Of a stretch of DNA of 64,000 nucleotides, positions 21,432 through 31,783 are shown piece after piece. The DNA is from Azolla caroliniana (Eukaryota > Polypodiophyta). Below the pieces are notes generated by a model. It had not been told where the DNA came from. It saw nothing but the letters and a program-made list of their open reading frames with translations, and ran no database searches. Numbering within the stretch: position 1 is the stretch's first letter; every line of letters begins with the position of its first letter. The stretch lies in assembly GCA_043228905.1 (NCBI GenBank), contig JBHGNT010000011.1:11842001-11906000 (forward strand), read 5' to 3'. The position numbers and the translations under genes are program-made.

Positions 21432-21871
21432 TGTTTCGAATTCTTCTTCTGCTGTCTGTTGTTCGGGATCGGGCTGTGTGTGCGTTGTGCGTCGGATCGC
21501 TCTTCTGTGCTTCTGCGCCTGTGTGTAGGAAAATTCGTAAAAAGTAAGTCCTTCGCAGGCCTGTGTCTTATATAGTAGCTTTTGCCTCGAGCCGCCCTTA
21601 TTCGTTTCCCGCGCATGTTCCTCTCCCGCCATAATTAGTATGTCCTTTCTTGCTTGCCGCGTGTGAGTGCCCACGTTCCATGCTTTAAATAGCAAGTACG
21701 CGCACGTCCTTCTTTAATGCATGGCGCCTCTTCGTTGCATGGTGGCGCTCCCACCTCTTGTGATCTCCCCATCACTACTATGATTCGCGCCGATTTGGCC
21801 CACGTCATTTTTATTTTTATTTTTATTTTTATTATTTTTATTTTTATTTTTCTCTCTTTGTTTGGACCACG
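21432..21871 (-). promoter_or_regulatory. Element C spacer with A-rich tract and possible internal promoter
   Basis: After the pol stop, the minus strand has an (AAAAAT)n-type tract (about 21805-21850). CTATTTAAAGCATGG lies at about 21680-21694 and CTATATAAGACACAGG at about 21562-21577, roughly 140 bp before the extra ORF's ATG. The first TATA-like motif is conserved in element A. I infer a separate promoter for the extra ORF; a spliced transcript from the LTR is the alternative. Confidence 0.4.
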
Positions 21872-22980
21872 TCATTTTCTGGTCCCCCCCGATTTGTTCG
21901 GGTCGGTTCGCGTTGATACCTGTTCCTTCTGTCGGTTTTCCGGGATAGTCTTTGTCAGTATCGGTGTCGGTTCTTCCTCGGTCCGAATATCTTCAGCAGC
22001 ATCTGTCGGTGTCGGTTCCACATCTTGCCGGATTTCCGGGTTTTGCTTGAACGGGTTGGCTGGCATATTTCCCTTATACGGCTTTAGCCGAAACCCATTT
22101 GCCCACTTGCCGATGACATCTCCAGACAACGTGCCGAGCTGATACGACCCATTGTACTCCTTGGTGATCCAGAACGGTCTGGTCCACCGAAACCGCAACT
22201 TTCCCGGCATGTTCCCCATCCGTGTCTGGAATAGTAGCACCGGTTTCCCGACTTCGAACTCCTTTTCGTTGCCACGCCGGTGTCGGTCCACGAAAGCTTT
22301 TCTCCTCCTTTGCTCCAGTTCGAGTTGTAGTAAGTTGGCTATTCGGTTTTCTTCTAATTCCAACAACGTCGCCAGCCGGATTCGTTCGGACTCCTTCTCA
22401 CTTAAGCGCTCCTTTACCTGAATCCGTAAGTTGGGGATCTGGAACTCTACCGGCATGACCGCTTCTAAACCGAATGCTAGTCGGAACGGGGTTGTCCGGA
22501 TGCTGGTTTTGTACGTCGTTCGGTACGCCCATAGCGCGCTTTGCAATTTCGTATCCCAGTCGGTCCGGTTCTCGTTGACAATTTTTCGTAGGATGTTCTG
22601 TAGAGTTTTGTTCGTTGATTCCGCTAGTCCATTGGCTTGAGGGTAGTAGGGAGTACTCCTTTTATGTACCACTGCGTAAAATGACGTCAGGCTTTCTACT
22701 ACCTGCCCGAGAAAATGTCCTCCTTGGTCACTTATAAGCTCGATCGGGCATCCATACTGGCACCATATGCACTCGTACAGGAACTTTGCCGTGGATGCGG
22801 CCGTGTTGTCCCGTAAGGCCTTTGCTTCTACCCATTTGGTGCAATAGTTGGTCGCCACTATGACATACCGATTTCCGGTTCGCATTGCCGGTGGCTTGAA
22901 GGGACCGACAAAGTCCAAACCCCACTTTTGAAACGGTTCCAATGGCAAGACCGGGTGGTGTGGCATCCGGGCCTGCTCCT
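21872..22980 (-). pseudogene. Element C integrase, after frameshift
   Basis: The core has FQKWGLDFVGPF, ELISDQGGHFLGQV and YYPQANGLAESTNK, giving the D, D and E residues. A C-terminal region with LRFRWTRPFWITKEYNGSYQ resembles a GPF-type module, then the tail becomes Pro/Thr/Glu-rich. A one-base deletion near 22980 (compare element A, GGCCAACCGATGG) separates it from the zinc-binding half. Otherwise it is uninterrupted, so the break is recent. Confidence 0.85.
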
Positions 22981-24549
22981 GGGTTGGCCCAGTCGTTGAC
23001 ACAAATCGCATTCTCTGCTATACTTCACGGCATCTTTTAGGGTGGTGGGCCACCATAGTCCGCTCTGCCATATTTTCCGAGCGGTTGCGTCGTCGGCATA
23101 ATGCCCGCCGACAATTCCATAGTGGGCTTTCCTGAGGATTAAATCTTTCTCATCGCTCCGCACTGCTCGTCTCCAGATGCCATCTGCCCCCTTGTGATAG
23201 AGGGTGTCTCCAACCAAGCAGAAATGTCTACTTCTTACTGCTACCCTTTTCCTTTCATTGCGGTCCATATTCTCCGGGGGTACTCCGGTGCTCAGGAACT
23301 GATGCATCTCAGTTAGCCACGTGTCTTCATCGGCTACCGTTGCATCCGTTGCCGGTTTCGTCGTGATCCGGAACAACTCGGCGTCGGGGAACTCATCCTG
23401 GACGCCGTCCCCTGCTTCTCCGGATTCGAGTTTGCTTAGGTAGTCCGCTACCGCATGCTGCGCCCCGGGTCGGTGGAAAATGTCGAATTCAAATTCCTGT
23501 AACAGCAGTGTCCATCGTGCAATTTTTCCCGTCAGGGATGCCTTCGAGACCAGGTAGTGTAGTGCCGAATGGTCGACATGGAAGGAAAACTTCCTTCCGA
23601 GCAGATAGTGCTTGTACTTTGTGACACTATACACCATTCCCAATGCCTCGCGTTCCGTCGTAGAGTAATTTCGTTCGGCTTTTGAGAGTTTCCGGCTTGC
23701 GTAGTACACCGGTCGGTACCATTTCGGCTCCGTGAGTTGCATCAGAACGCTGCCGATTGCTACGTCCGACGCGTCGACGAAGACGTGAAAGCTTTTACTC
23801 CAATCCGGCGGTTGCACCACCGGAGCTTGCGACAACATAACCTTCAACGCTTGGTAGGCTTCCTCCTCCGTCTCCGCCCATAGGAAGGGTACCCTGTGTA
23901 CGGCGGTATGTAATGGTGTAGCGAAGTCTGCGAGGTGCCGTATCATCCGGCTATGCCACCTTATTTGGCCCAGGAACCGGCTTAAAGCCTTTGCGTTATT
24001 TGGTGCTGGTGCCTCGAGAATCGCCTTGTCTTTATCCGGATCTACCGCGATTCCTTCCTTACTCACCACGTGCCCTAGTAAGTTGCCGCTTGCCACTCCA
24101 AAGACGCACTTGGCCGGGTTCAGGCTCAATCGGTACTCGCGGCACTTCTCCAAGCACAATCGGAGGTGATCGAGATGCTCTCCGTACTGGCTGTAGACCG
24201 CGAAATCGTCAAGGAAGACCTGCATAAAACCGGGGATATATTCCCCGAAAATTTCCATTATTATCCTTTGAAAGGTCGCTGGAGCCGTCTTTAGTCCGAA
24301 CATCATCACGACCGCGACGAACACTCCCCATTCCGTAACGAACGATGTCTTCTCCTGGTCGGCCGGGTTCATTCGTATTTGGTTGTAGCCGCTAAATCCA
24401 TCCAGGAAGCTGTAAACTTCGTGGCCGGCTACCGCATCTAACACCCTGTCCGTAAATGGTAGTGGAAACGCATCGGTCACTGTTGCGGCATTTAGTTTGC
24501 GATAGTCCACACATACCCGGATTTTGCTGTTCTTTTTCGGGACCACCAC
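22981..24549 (-). pseudogene. Element C reverse transcriptase-RNase H and integrase zinc domain
   Basis: MVVPKKNSKIRVCVDYRKLN opens the RT. FLDGFSGYNQIRMNP follows, and the active site FLDDFAVYS is intact (24205-24216). RNase H has FHVFVDASD, TEREALGMV, FHVDHSALHYL and AVADYLSKLES. The integrase HHCC begins with HYGIVGGHYADD and ends CDLCQRLGQP at the frameshift. It is the best-preserved RT of the A/C family in the window. Confidence 0.88.
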
Positions 24550-24561
24550 TATCGGACTTAG

Positions 24562-25011
24562 TCAGGTTGCCTGCTTGACCGGTCGGATAAATCCGACCCG
24601 GAGGAGCTTATCAATTTCCTCCTTCACCTTCGCCGCATAATTCTGATTCATCCGGTACCTGCGTTGAGCGATCGGTTTCGCGTCCATACTTAGGTGAATT
24701 TGGTGCTGATAGAGCTGGGGGTCCAGCCCTCGCATGTCTTCGTACGACCACGCGAACACATCCTTGAAGTCTGTTAATAATGCTACCATTGCCTTCTTTT
24801 CTTCCTTCGGCAATTCCTTTGCGACATTTATCGGTCGGGGCTTGTCTGTTGTGCCGAGGTCCACCTCCTCTAGTTGGGATGCTTTTACCCTCTGGGATAT
24901 CGTCATTTCCCTCTCTAGGGATTCCTGCGCTTGTCGCAGTTCCCGGATCGCCGCTTGGTCCGGTTCATCCGGCGTCGTAATGTACGGTTCTACTGCCGCC
25001 GTGATATCCAC
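24562..25011 (-). pseudogene. Element C protease-RT linker and start of RT
   Basis: This continues the same frame after a TGA near 25030. It includes ELPKEEKKAMVALLTDFKDV, FAWSYEDMRGLDPQLYQHQI, AKPIAQRRYRMNQNYAAKVK and EEIDKLLRVGFIRPVKQAT, the RT fingers region. It ends at a TGA that replaces the Trp of ATWLSPI seen in element A, a G-to-A change. Confidence 0.85.
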
Positions 25012-25029
25012 CTCAAATAGTGGGACGAT

Positions 25030-27678
25030 TCATGGGTGTTCCTCGAGGTACCGCTCGACTTCCTCGTCCGGTAATCCCTCCAACATGTTGATGCTTTCCG
25101 CATACAATGGAGTTGCTTCCTTACTGGCGATCACCCATGGTTGTGTCGTTACTCGTAACTTTGTTTTCCCTCGCCGGAATGTGATCATGTTCTTTTGCCA
25201 GTTCTGTTTGATATGCGTCGTTCGCAGCCATGGTCGTCCTAGCAGTAGGGGGTACGCGCCTTGTACATTCAGCTGCAGCACCACGGCTGATATCCGGAAT
25301 ACGTGGCCTCCGATCGTTACTTCCAAATCCCGGATAAGCCCGGTCGGTCGGACTGAGCTGGTATCCGCCATGCGTAACCAGAAGGGGCATGGTTCCCATT
25401 CCCGGATGCCCAGGTTATCGCATGTCTGTCGGCTGATGACATTTACCCCGGAGCCTCCGTCAATAATCGTTCCAACAATTTCCTTTCCTTTCACGATTGC
25501 CGTGATCGCCGGGCTACTTGTATCGACCACCGCTGGTCCTTCTTCTGGATTGGAGAAGAATGTCGGTGCTGGCGTCGGCTTCGGTTTGCTCACGGATGCC
25601 TGTAAGTCTGCCGTAAACCGTGGCACCAACTGTAGTAGCCGTGCTAACGGCAACACGATTTGACAGTCCTGTAGCGCTTGCCACGTCGGGTTTTCTCCTG
25701 GCTGTATGATTTCTTCGTCTTTTGGCATATTTTGGTCTCTTACTTCTACCGCATTCTGTTCATTGGCCTCCTTGATCCATTGTGCCGCTTGTTTTCTGAT
25801 TGCCTCCTGGGCTTCCCACTCGGCGGTCTTTCCCTTTGACCGGGTTGTGACCTGCTGTACTTCTGTTATTTCGGCTGTAACCATGTTGACTTCCGGCTGC
25901 TTGTCATTGGTTTTGCTTGGGCATTGGTTACTATAGTGGCCTTCCTTACGGCAGTAATAACAGTACACCTTGTGACTGTTGCTCGTTTCTCCTTTGTCCC
26001 CGATTTGGAGGGTGGGTATGCTTTGGTGGTCGTCTTCGGTTTTTCGGTTATCCGGTACCGATACCGGGTTGTCATTCCTCGCTGCCTCCCGACGTTCCTC
26101 TCTTCGGAAAAATCCACGCTTCTGATTCCGTCGGAAATTTCGGTTCCCTTGTTGCCTCTCTTCTCTGCGTCGTTCGTATTCCGGGGATTCGTCTCGGTCG
26201 TACCGGTCCCAGGGGTAGCTATCTCTGCGTTTCTCCTCTCGGTCATAGTTATTGCGTCTTCTATCAGTGTATCTGTTACCGCGTTCGCGTTGGTAGCGGT
26301 TGTCTCTCCGGAATCGATCCTCATCCGGGTTCTGATTGCGCGGTTCTATGTGTCGAACCGGTGCTGCCTGCCGATTTAACAGGTTATATTCGTATCGGTC
26401 CGTTGTATGGGCTCGAGAGTTGCAGATCATACATTGTGTCCGCAGGGTGTAGTCTACTGTTGAGTGGCCCGAATTTAGGCATGTTGTGCATTGTAAGGCT
26501 TGTCGGAACCTCAGGTCTTCCTCCTTCGGGAGTGCCCGGTGTAACATCCCCATCGACAAGAAGGGGCTAGTCTTGTCCATTTCTAAAACCCGATCAATAA
26601 CTTGGTCCATTGTGCTGGTGTGGAAATCAACGACTCCGCACATTGTTCGAAGTGGCTCTTTCAGCGCGGCCAAAAAGACTGCTTTGGCTTCGTCTTCGGG
26701 TGGTGCTCTCGTTAGTTGGCTGTGCAGGGTCTGAAACCGAATGATGAATTGTGGCACAGTCTCGTTCTCTTCCTGCCGGGTGGTGTAGAACTGCCCGACC
26801 AATTCCCTTTGCTCAACTTGTCTGTGAAAAAGCCTGAGGAATCTGGCCTTCAAGGCATCGAATGTGGCAAAGCTGCCCGGTAAGTGCTTTGCGTGCCATC
26901 GGGCCGCCGGTCCTTCTAAGGTTATGCCAAATTCGGCGACTTTGGATCGTTCGGCTTCGGGCTCCGTCAGTCTTTGGGAGACATGGTTGGCTTCCCATGT
27001 TTGGAGGAATGCGTACACGTGTGCCTCCGCGTCGGGCTCATCCCGGTACTTTGGGTATGGGTACGACATCGTGTCGTCCAACTGACTCTCCTGCTTTCTC
27101 CGCTCTCTGTCCGCTATTGGCGTTGGTGTGAGAACCTTTGGTTCCTCCGCGGGTGTTGCCGGTGTCCGCTCCTTCGGTTCCTTCGCGGTTGTTGTCGGTA
27201 TCCGCTCCGTCGGTTCCTTCGCGGGTGTTGTCGGTATCCGGTCAGCCTCCCTCGGCGATTGCCGGTCACCGAATTCCAAGGTTATTTCTTCCTCTGGCTC
27301 CGGTGTTACTGAGTCTTCCGACCCCTCTTCCCCCCGGTCGTTTGGTGTGTCGTGGCTGCTTTTATACCGGGACGCAACGCTTCCGTCGCTTTCCGACTCC
27401 GCCTCAAGTGTTGCGAATGCTTCCGAGTCCCCGTCGCCCCCGGCGAGCGTCTGTAGTATTGTTTCCGCCTCTTGCAGGCTTGTTATGCTACTGCCTTCGT
27501 CGGGGATTTGCAGAACCCAGAACTGCAGTGCTTCTTCTGCGACTCTCCGAAGAGTTTTGGAGAATGACCGATCCCGCCGGATCTCGTCGACGGCTTGCTG
27601 CAGGGCTTCCCGTCGTTGCTCGCGTTCGGTGTATCGTCTCCCTCGTTCGGTGATGTGGTCGTCGTTTGGTCTAGACAT
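25030..27678 (-). CDS. Element C Gag-protease open frame
   Basis: The ATG at 27678 (MSRPNDDHITERGRR) is about 60 bases after the 5' LTR and is the natural start. An acidic N-terminus is followed by a retrotransposon Gag capsid domain (ARWHAKHLPGSFATFDALKA, FQTLHSQLTRAP), then three zinc-knuckle positions. The first two have lost their last cysteine to Tyr (CTTCLNSGHSTVDY and CMICNSRAHTTDRY); the third, CYYCRKEGHYSNQC, is intact. An Arg/Tyr/Asp-rich basic stretch separates them. Retropepsin follows with IIDGGSGVNVIS and LGRPWLRTTHIKQN. The frame is open for 882 codons but stops before RT at a TGA where element A has Lys. Confidence 0.88.
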   Translation of the reverse strand: MSRPNDDHITERGRRYTEREQRREALQQAVDEIRRDRSFSKTLRRVAEEALQFWVLQIPDEGSSITSLQEAETILQTLAGGDGDSEAFATLEAESESDGSVASRYKSSHDTPNDRGEEGSEDSVTPEPEEEITLEFGDRQSPREADRIPTTPAKEPTERIPTTTAKEPKERTPATPAEEPKVLTPTPIADRERRKQESQLDDTMSYPYPKYRDEPDAEAHVYAFLQTWEANHVSQRLTEPEAERSKVAEFGITLEGPAARWHAKHLPGSFATFDALKARFLRLFHRQVEQRELVGQFYTTRQEENETVPQFIIRFQTLHSQLTRAPPEDEAKAVFLAALKEPLRTMCGVVDFHTSTMDQVIDRVLEMDKTSPFLSMGMLHRALPKEEDLRFRQALQCTTCLNSGHSTVDYTLRTQCMICNSRAHTTDRYEYNLLNRQAAPVRHIEPRNQNPDEDRFRRDNRYQRERGNRYTDRRRNNYDREEKRRDSYPWDRYDRDESPEYERRREERQQGNRNFRRNQKRGFFRREERREAARNDNPVSVPDNRKTEDDHQSIPTLQIGDKGETSNSHKVYCYYCRKEGHYSNQCPSKTNDKQPEVNMVTAEITEVQQVTTRSKGKTAEWEAQEAIRKQAAQWIKEANEQNAVEVRDQNMPKDEEIIQPGENPTWQALQDCQIVLPLARLLQLVPRFTADLQASVSKPKPTPAPTFFSNPEEGPAVVDTSSPAITAIVKGKEIVGTIIDGGSGVNVISRQTCDNLGIREWEPCPFWLRMADTSSVRPTGLIRDLEVTIGGHVFRISAVVLQLNVQGAYPLLLGRPWLRTTHIKQNWQKNMITFRRGKTKLRVTTQPWVIASKEATPLYAESINMLEGLPDEEVERYLEEHP

Positions 27679-27737
27679 CCATCCCCCGGTTGTCCTTTGC
27701 ACTTTGCAGGAATCGTGGTCGCCAAAATAGTGTTGTC

Positions 27738-28120
27738 TGCCTGGCCGGACTAACCTCAACACAGGTGTCTATCCGACACTTCTCCAAAGGGGTGGTAAGG
27801 ATTGGATGCTAGGTTACACGCGTAAGATGATTACAATTAAGCACAGACGGTAAACAATACGAAGATACAGATAAACACGCAATAATTACTTTTGTATTAC
27901 TTCCGTCCCACCCTTTACAATTCATCGGATCCTTTTATAGGCATCCGGCAAGGTTACAATCGGTGCGCTTAGGCAACGGACATTCGAATCGGTCCGGATC
28001 CGGATCGGTACAACTGTACCGGATCCGTCCCTCCGAATAATAATTCTACTATTATTTACTTTCTATTATCCGATCCGACTCCGCCTTCCCACTTGTCCTT
28101 GCTCTTCTGACCGGCCAACA
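27738..28120 (-). repeat. Element C 5' LTR
   Basis: 383 bp, TGTTGGCCGG at 28120 to GGCCAGGCA at 27738, with the same TATAAAAGGATCC box as the 3' LTR. About eight substitutions separate the two, mostly transitions. The right edge touches copia sequence (CTTTTGGCC) without a recognisable short target repeat. Confidence 0.85.
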
Positions 28121-29015
28121 CTTTTGGCCATACCAAGCTTCATATGGAGTGATAGAGTGCAGTGCTTTAATGGGACACCTGTTAAGTACATATGTTGCAC
28201 ACATGACAACCTCAAGCCATAAACTATGTGGTAAGGCCTGACTTTTGACCATACACCTCGCCATTTCCATGAGTGACCTGTTCTTTCTTTCAGCAACTCC
28301 TTCTTGCATTAAACTCAGAAGGCATATACTCCCCCCTCGATCAGAACGGAGGGTGCCCATTTTACATGATGACAAATTCTTAGCCAAAGCTAGAAATTGT
28401 TTGAAGCACAGAAACACTTCGGACTTTGCCTTCAATGGATATACCCATGCATGCCTAGAAAAGTCATCAATGAAAGTCACAAAATAAAGATAGTTCCCAA
28501 GAGAATGTGACTGCATAGGACCACAGACATCGCTATGAACAAGTTGCAATTTTTGCGTAGCTTGAATTGAACCATCATTTGGAAAGGATGAACGGTGCAT
28601 TTTGCCCAAAATGCAGCCTTCACAAACATGCTTCCGAGGTGCCTCATGTTTGGGCAAGGAGGACACCATTTCAGATTTCTGCAAGCGAAGCAAACTTGCA
28701 AAATTCAGATGACCAAAGCGTGCATGCCAAATCTTTGCATCTGAAATAGCTTGAGAATCCTGTATTCCACAGGCTGAATCATTTATAGATCTTTCATAAT
28801 CTATGAGCTTATACAGCCCACGACATAAAATGCCAGAAGCAATGATAACATTCCCATTGGACAGATCATGAACTGTACACCTGTCATCAACAAATTTAAC
28901 AACCAAGCCAACCTTGGCTAATGCTGAAACTGACAACAGATTTTTCTTGATCCCTAGCACAAACAAAGCATCTGACAAAGATGAAAGGACTACCATCAGC
29001 AGTAGTCAAAATGAT
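28121..29015 (-). pseudogene. Element B GAG-pre-integrase and integrase core (broken)
   Basis: Protease end LSDALFVLGIKKNLLSVSAL leads into the GAG-pre-integrase/HHCC block (IWHARFGHLNFASLLRL, KHVCEGCILGKMHRSSF). The core follows (LQLVHSDVCGP, FIDDFSRHAWVYPLKAK, GTLRSDRGG) and then GVAERKNRSLMEMARC with the catalytic Glu. A deletion plus frame change removed about 20 residues between the second Asp and the Glu. The last 290 bases repeat in the left part of B at 11669-11957 with four substitutions and the same deletion. Confidence 0.85.
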
Positions 29016-29020
29016 CTTAC

Positions 29021-29436
29021 TGTTGAGAGACAAGCTCAACATCGGTCAGATCGGCTGAGCAAGCCGAGGACCGGATCGGTTAGGCCAGATCGGTTGGAAA
29101 TTGGTACGTAGACTGGTGCGTAGGAAGGCCGGATCGGTGCGGAAACCGGGAGGCCATCGGAAAGATATTCCGCAAGGAATATATTTGGGAGTTAGTGTAG
29201 GGGCTCCTCAATGAGTATTGAAGTACTGTCAGTACTTCTATCAGTCCGAAAAGGACTTGTATAAAAGTTTTCATTGAACACACACGATATACAGATCGAG
29301 TATTATTTTTGAATTAAGTTCTTGTGTTTACTCTCTTTTTCTCTCCCGTGCGTACTATGCAAACCTAAGCTTTCCATTAAACCTACGTTTTCTGTTTTTC
29401 GAGTTCCTATATTGCTTTCGCACGCCATTCTTTTCA
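29021..29436 (+). repeat. Element D 5' LTR
   Basis: 416 bp, TGTTGAGAGACAAGCTC to GCCATTCTTTTCA. The upstream half is rich in GATCGGTT repeats. TTGTATAAAAGT at about 29258 is the likely TATA box. Confidence 0.93.
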
Positions 29437-29449
29437 TGGTATTAGAGTG
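29437..29449 (+). other. Element D primer-binding site
   Basis: TGGTATTAGAGTG directly after the LTR is close to the TGGTATCAGAGC complement of initiator tRNA-Met that most plant copia elements use; two or three bases have changed. Confidence 0.8.
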
Positions 29450-29530
29450 TGAGGGTTGAGAACCTCTGCAGTCGACTTTGCTTGAAGGAAAAACCAACGA
29501 AGAAGAATAAGAAAACCGATGGACAGATGA

Positions 29531-30373
29531 ATGGCTGGCTCACTTCCGACGGAGAAGCTCGACAGAACCAACTACGCATCTTGGTCCTACAAGATGCACC
29601 AGTACCTGCTCGGACATGGTTACTGGAGCTATGTCAATGGAGCAAATGACACAGCACCTGATTCGACACACAAAGACTTCCCGACGTGGGAACAATCGGC
29701 GAGCAGAGTGTTGTACTATTTCGCGTCTTGTGTGGGCGAACAGCTATTAAGCTACGTTCGGGATGCAAAAACGCCGAAGGGTGCGTGGGAAAATCTGCAG
29801 AAGATCTTCGCCGCAAGCACCACAGCTAGGAAGCTTCAGCTCCGACAGGAGTTGAGCAACCTACGACAACGCGATTTGTCGGTGGCTGACTATACCTCGA
29901 AGATCAAGGACATATGCGACTCCTTCGCTTCCATCAATGTGAACATCGAGGAAAGCGAGATGGTCCAGGTTTGTCTCGGGGGTTTGGCGTGAAAGTTCGG
30001 AGCATTCCGAACTATTGTGTGTACACGGGAGAATATGTCGTCGTTTTTCAACTTATAGTCGATGCTCCTTATAGAGGAGAACCACGCGGGTGCGTCGACA
30101 AGCACGCATGCCGACAGCAAGATGTTCTACACAGAGGGAGAGAGGCCCCGTGGTCGTGGCGTACGAGGCGAGTCGGTACTCAATGGAGGTGGCCGACGGG
30201 ATCAAGGAAGAAGGCACCGAAGTGATGCCGACTACAATTCCGGACCCTCCGGAAACAGGGGGAGTCGAGGCGACGAGAACCGGCAAGGGAAATCCGCCGC
30301 GAAATGCTGGTACTGTGGCAAGAAAAGCCACAGGGAGAGCGAGTGTTGGAAAAAGCGTGCCGATTTGGAGATG
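29531..30373 (+). pseudogene. Element D gag (broken by a stop and a solo LTR)
   Basis: The ATG at 29531 begins MAGSLPTEKLDRTNYASWSY. UBN2/Retrotran_gag features follow: YVRDAKTPKGAWENLQKIFA, LRQELSNLRQRDLSVADYTS and MVQVCLGGLA, then a TGA at 29990. The frame continues as KFGAFRTIVCTRENMSSF and, after a frame change, an Arg/Gly-rich stretch and the knuckle CWYCGKKSHRESEC. A solo LTR at 30374 then splits the gene; the following coding text restarts at about 30786. Confidence 0.85.
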
Positions 30374-30785
30374 TGAACGATTACTTGCGAAAGCATTAGA
30401 AAACAGAGAAAGTAGGGAATACAAGGAGTACACGGGAGAGACAAAGAGAGCAGAACGTAAGAGCTATATTCAAAACGATATAATCACTCTGTTACATACA
30501 ACTGGGCTTAGTAGTACTATTTATACAAGTCCTCATGGGACTGACAGAAGTACCGCATACTTCAATGCTCACACGAGCTTCTGACACTTACTACGAGACT
30601 ATAATTGCCTAGTAGTCTAAACTAATACTAGGCTTCCGGTTACCGATTGGATCCGGGTAACCGGCTCCCCAGCTCACCGGCTTTGTTGCTTGCCGGCTCG
30701 GTTGCTCACGGCTTACCAATCCGTCTCACTTGCCGGCTCAGTCTTATTCAGCCGATCCGGCTCCAGTTGAGCTTGCTGCTCAACA
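30374..30785 (-). repeat. Solo LTR of a related copia family inside element D
   Basis: Read on the minus strand it begins TGTTGAGCAGCAAGCTCAAC and ends TAATCGTTCA. The start, TATA region (ACTTGTATAAATAG) and end resemble the D LTR with about 60-65% similarity by eye. There is no internal element sequence, so two LTRs recombined. I could not find a clear 5-bp target repeat (AGATG on the left, CGAGA on the right). Confidence 0.75.
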
Positions 30786-31747
30786 CGAGAGAACCGGCTC
30801 CGGAACAGGTTCCGGACAGACCGACAAAGGAAATTGGCAACGATTGCACTATGCCGAAGGATCCGAAGAAGCCGAAAAAGGGTCAGTCTTCGTGACGAGA
30901 CACAAAGTAAACTCAATGAAGAAGATCACCCCGAAGTCGGAGGAGGTGTGGTACATCGACTCCGGCGCGTCAAACCACATGACGTGCCACGAGGAGTGGT
31001 TCTCATACCTTGAGAAACCGACGCAACAAGGAGTAGTCGCAACCGGAGACGACACTTTGCATCCGATCGCGAATGTCGATGAAGTTCCCCTGAGCCATGT
31101 CGGGCAGAAAGGGAAACCCATGAACATGTTACACGTCCCGACAATCACAAAGAACTTGGTGTCAGTCGGGCAGATCGTCGACCAAGGGATGCCGGTTCGG
31201 TTTACGCATCTCGGGTGCTTCATCGAGGAAGAAGGCCGAGTTATTGCGCAAGGGCGCAGAGACAGGAGGATGTTTATCTTCGACTCTAGTGACGGTGGCA
31301 CCGCAATGTTCGCGAAAGGACAAAAAGTCGAGTCGGACATCGACTTATGGCACAAGCGGATAGGCCATGTCAACTATCAACGGCTTTAGGACCTGCAATC
31401 GAAACAGGTGGTGTTTGGATTGCCCAAATTTTGTGGCCGGAAGGCACAAATTTGTGAAGCCTGCCAGCTTGGGAAGCAACACCAACTTCCCTTCCCCAAA
31501 CGAGTGTAACCGGAGCTGGAACAAGCTCAACTTGATACACTCTGATGTGTGGGGGCCGGCACAAAACGTTAGTCTTGGCAGGAGCCGATATTTCGTCTCC
31601 TTCATCGACGACTACACGCGGCACACGTGGATCTACCTCATTGAGAGGAAGAGCGAAGTCTTCGACTGTTTTCGGGACCTCAAAGGGTTCATGGAAACGG
31701 AAACAGGAAGGATGATCAAGTGCCTGCGGTCGGATGGCGGAAAATAA
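30786..31747 (+). pseudogene. Element D protease and integrase N-terminal half (broken)
   Basis: The protease has VWYIDSGASNHMTC with the catalytic DSG. GAG-pre-integrase is present as DLWHKRIGHVNYQRL. A TAG near 31387 and a frame change precede the zinc region (CGRKAQICEACQLGKQHQLP, read in another frame). The core then reads LNLIHSDVWGPAQN, FIDDYTRHTWIYLIE and IKCLRSDGGK, giving two catalytic Asp residues before a TAA at 31745. Confidence 0.85.
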
Positions 31748-31783
31748 TACTTTTCCGGTCAATTCAACAGTTATCTACAACAG

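Larger units (their letters stand above)
11958..28120 (-). mobile_element. Element C: Ty3/gypsy retrotransposon of the A family, split by element E
   Basis: On the minus strand: 5' LTR (28120-27738), gag-protease, RT-RNase H, integrase, a spacer with TATA-like motifs, the extra ORF, and 3' LTR (12340-11958). Removing E leaves about 10 kb. The LTRs are 383 bp each with about eight differences, so insertion is fairly recent. Three or four lesions inactivate pol: a TGA near 25030, a TGA near 24560, a one-base deletion near 22980 and a TGA in the extra ORF near 19833. There is no short target duplication; instead about 290 bp of the host copia sequence occurs on both sides. Confidence 0.9.
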
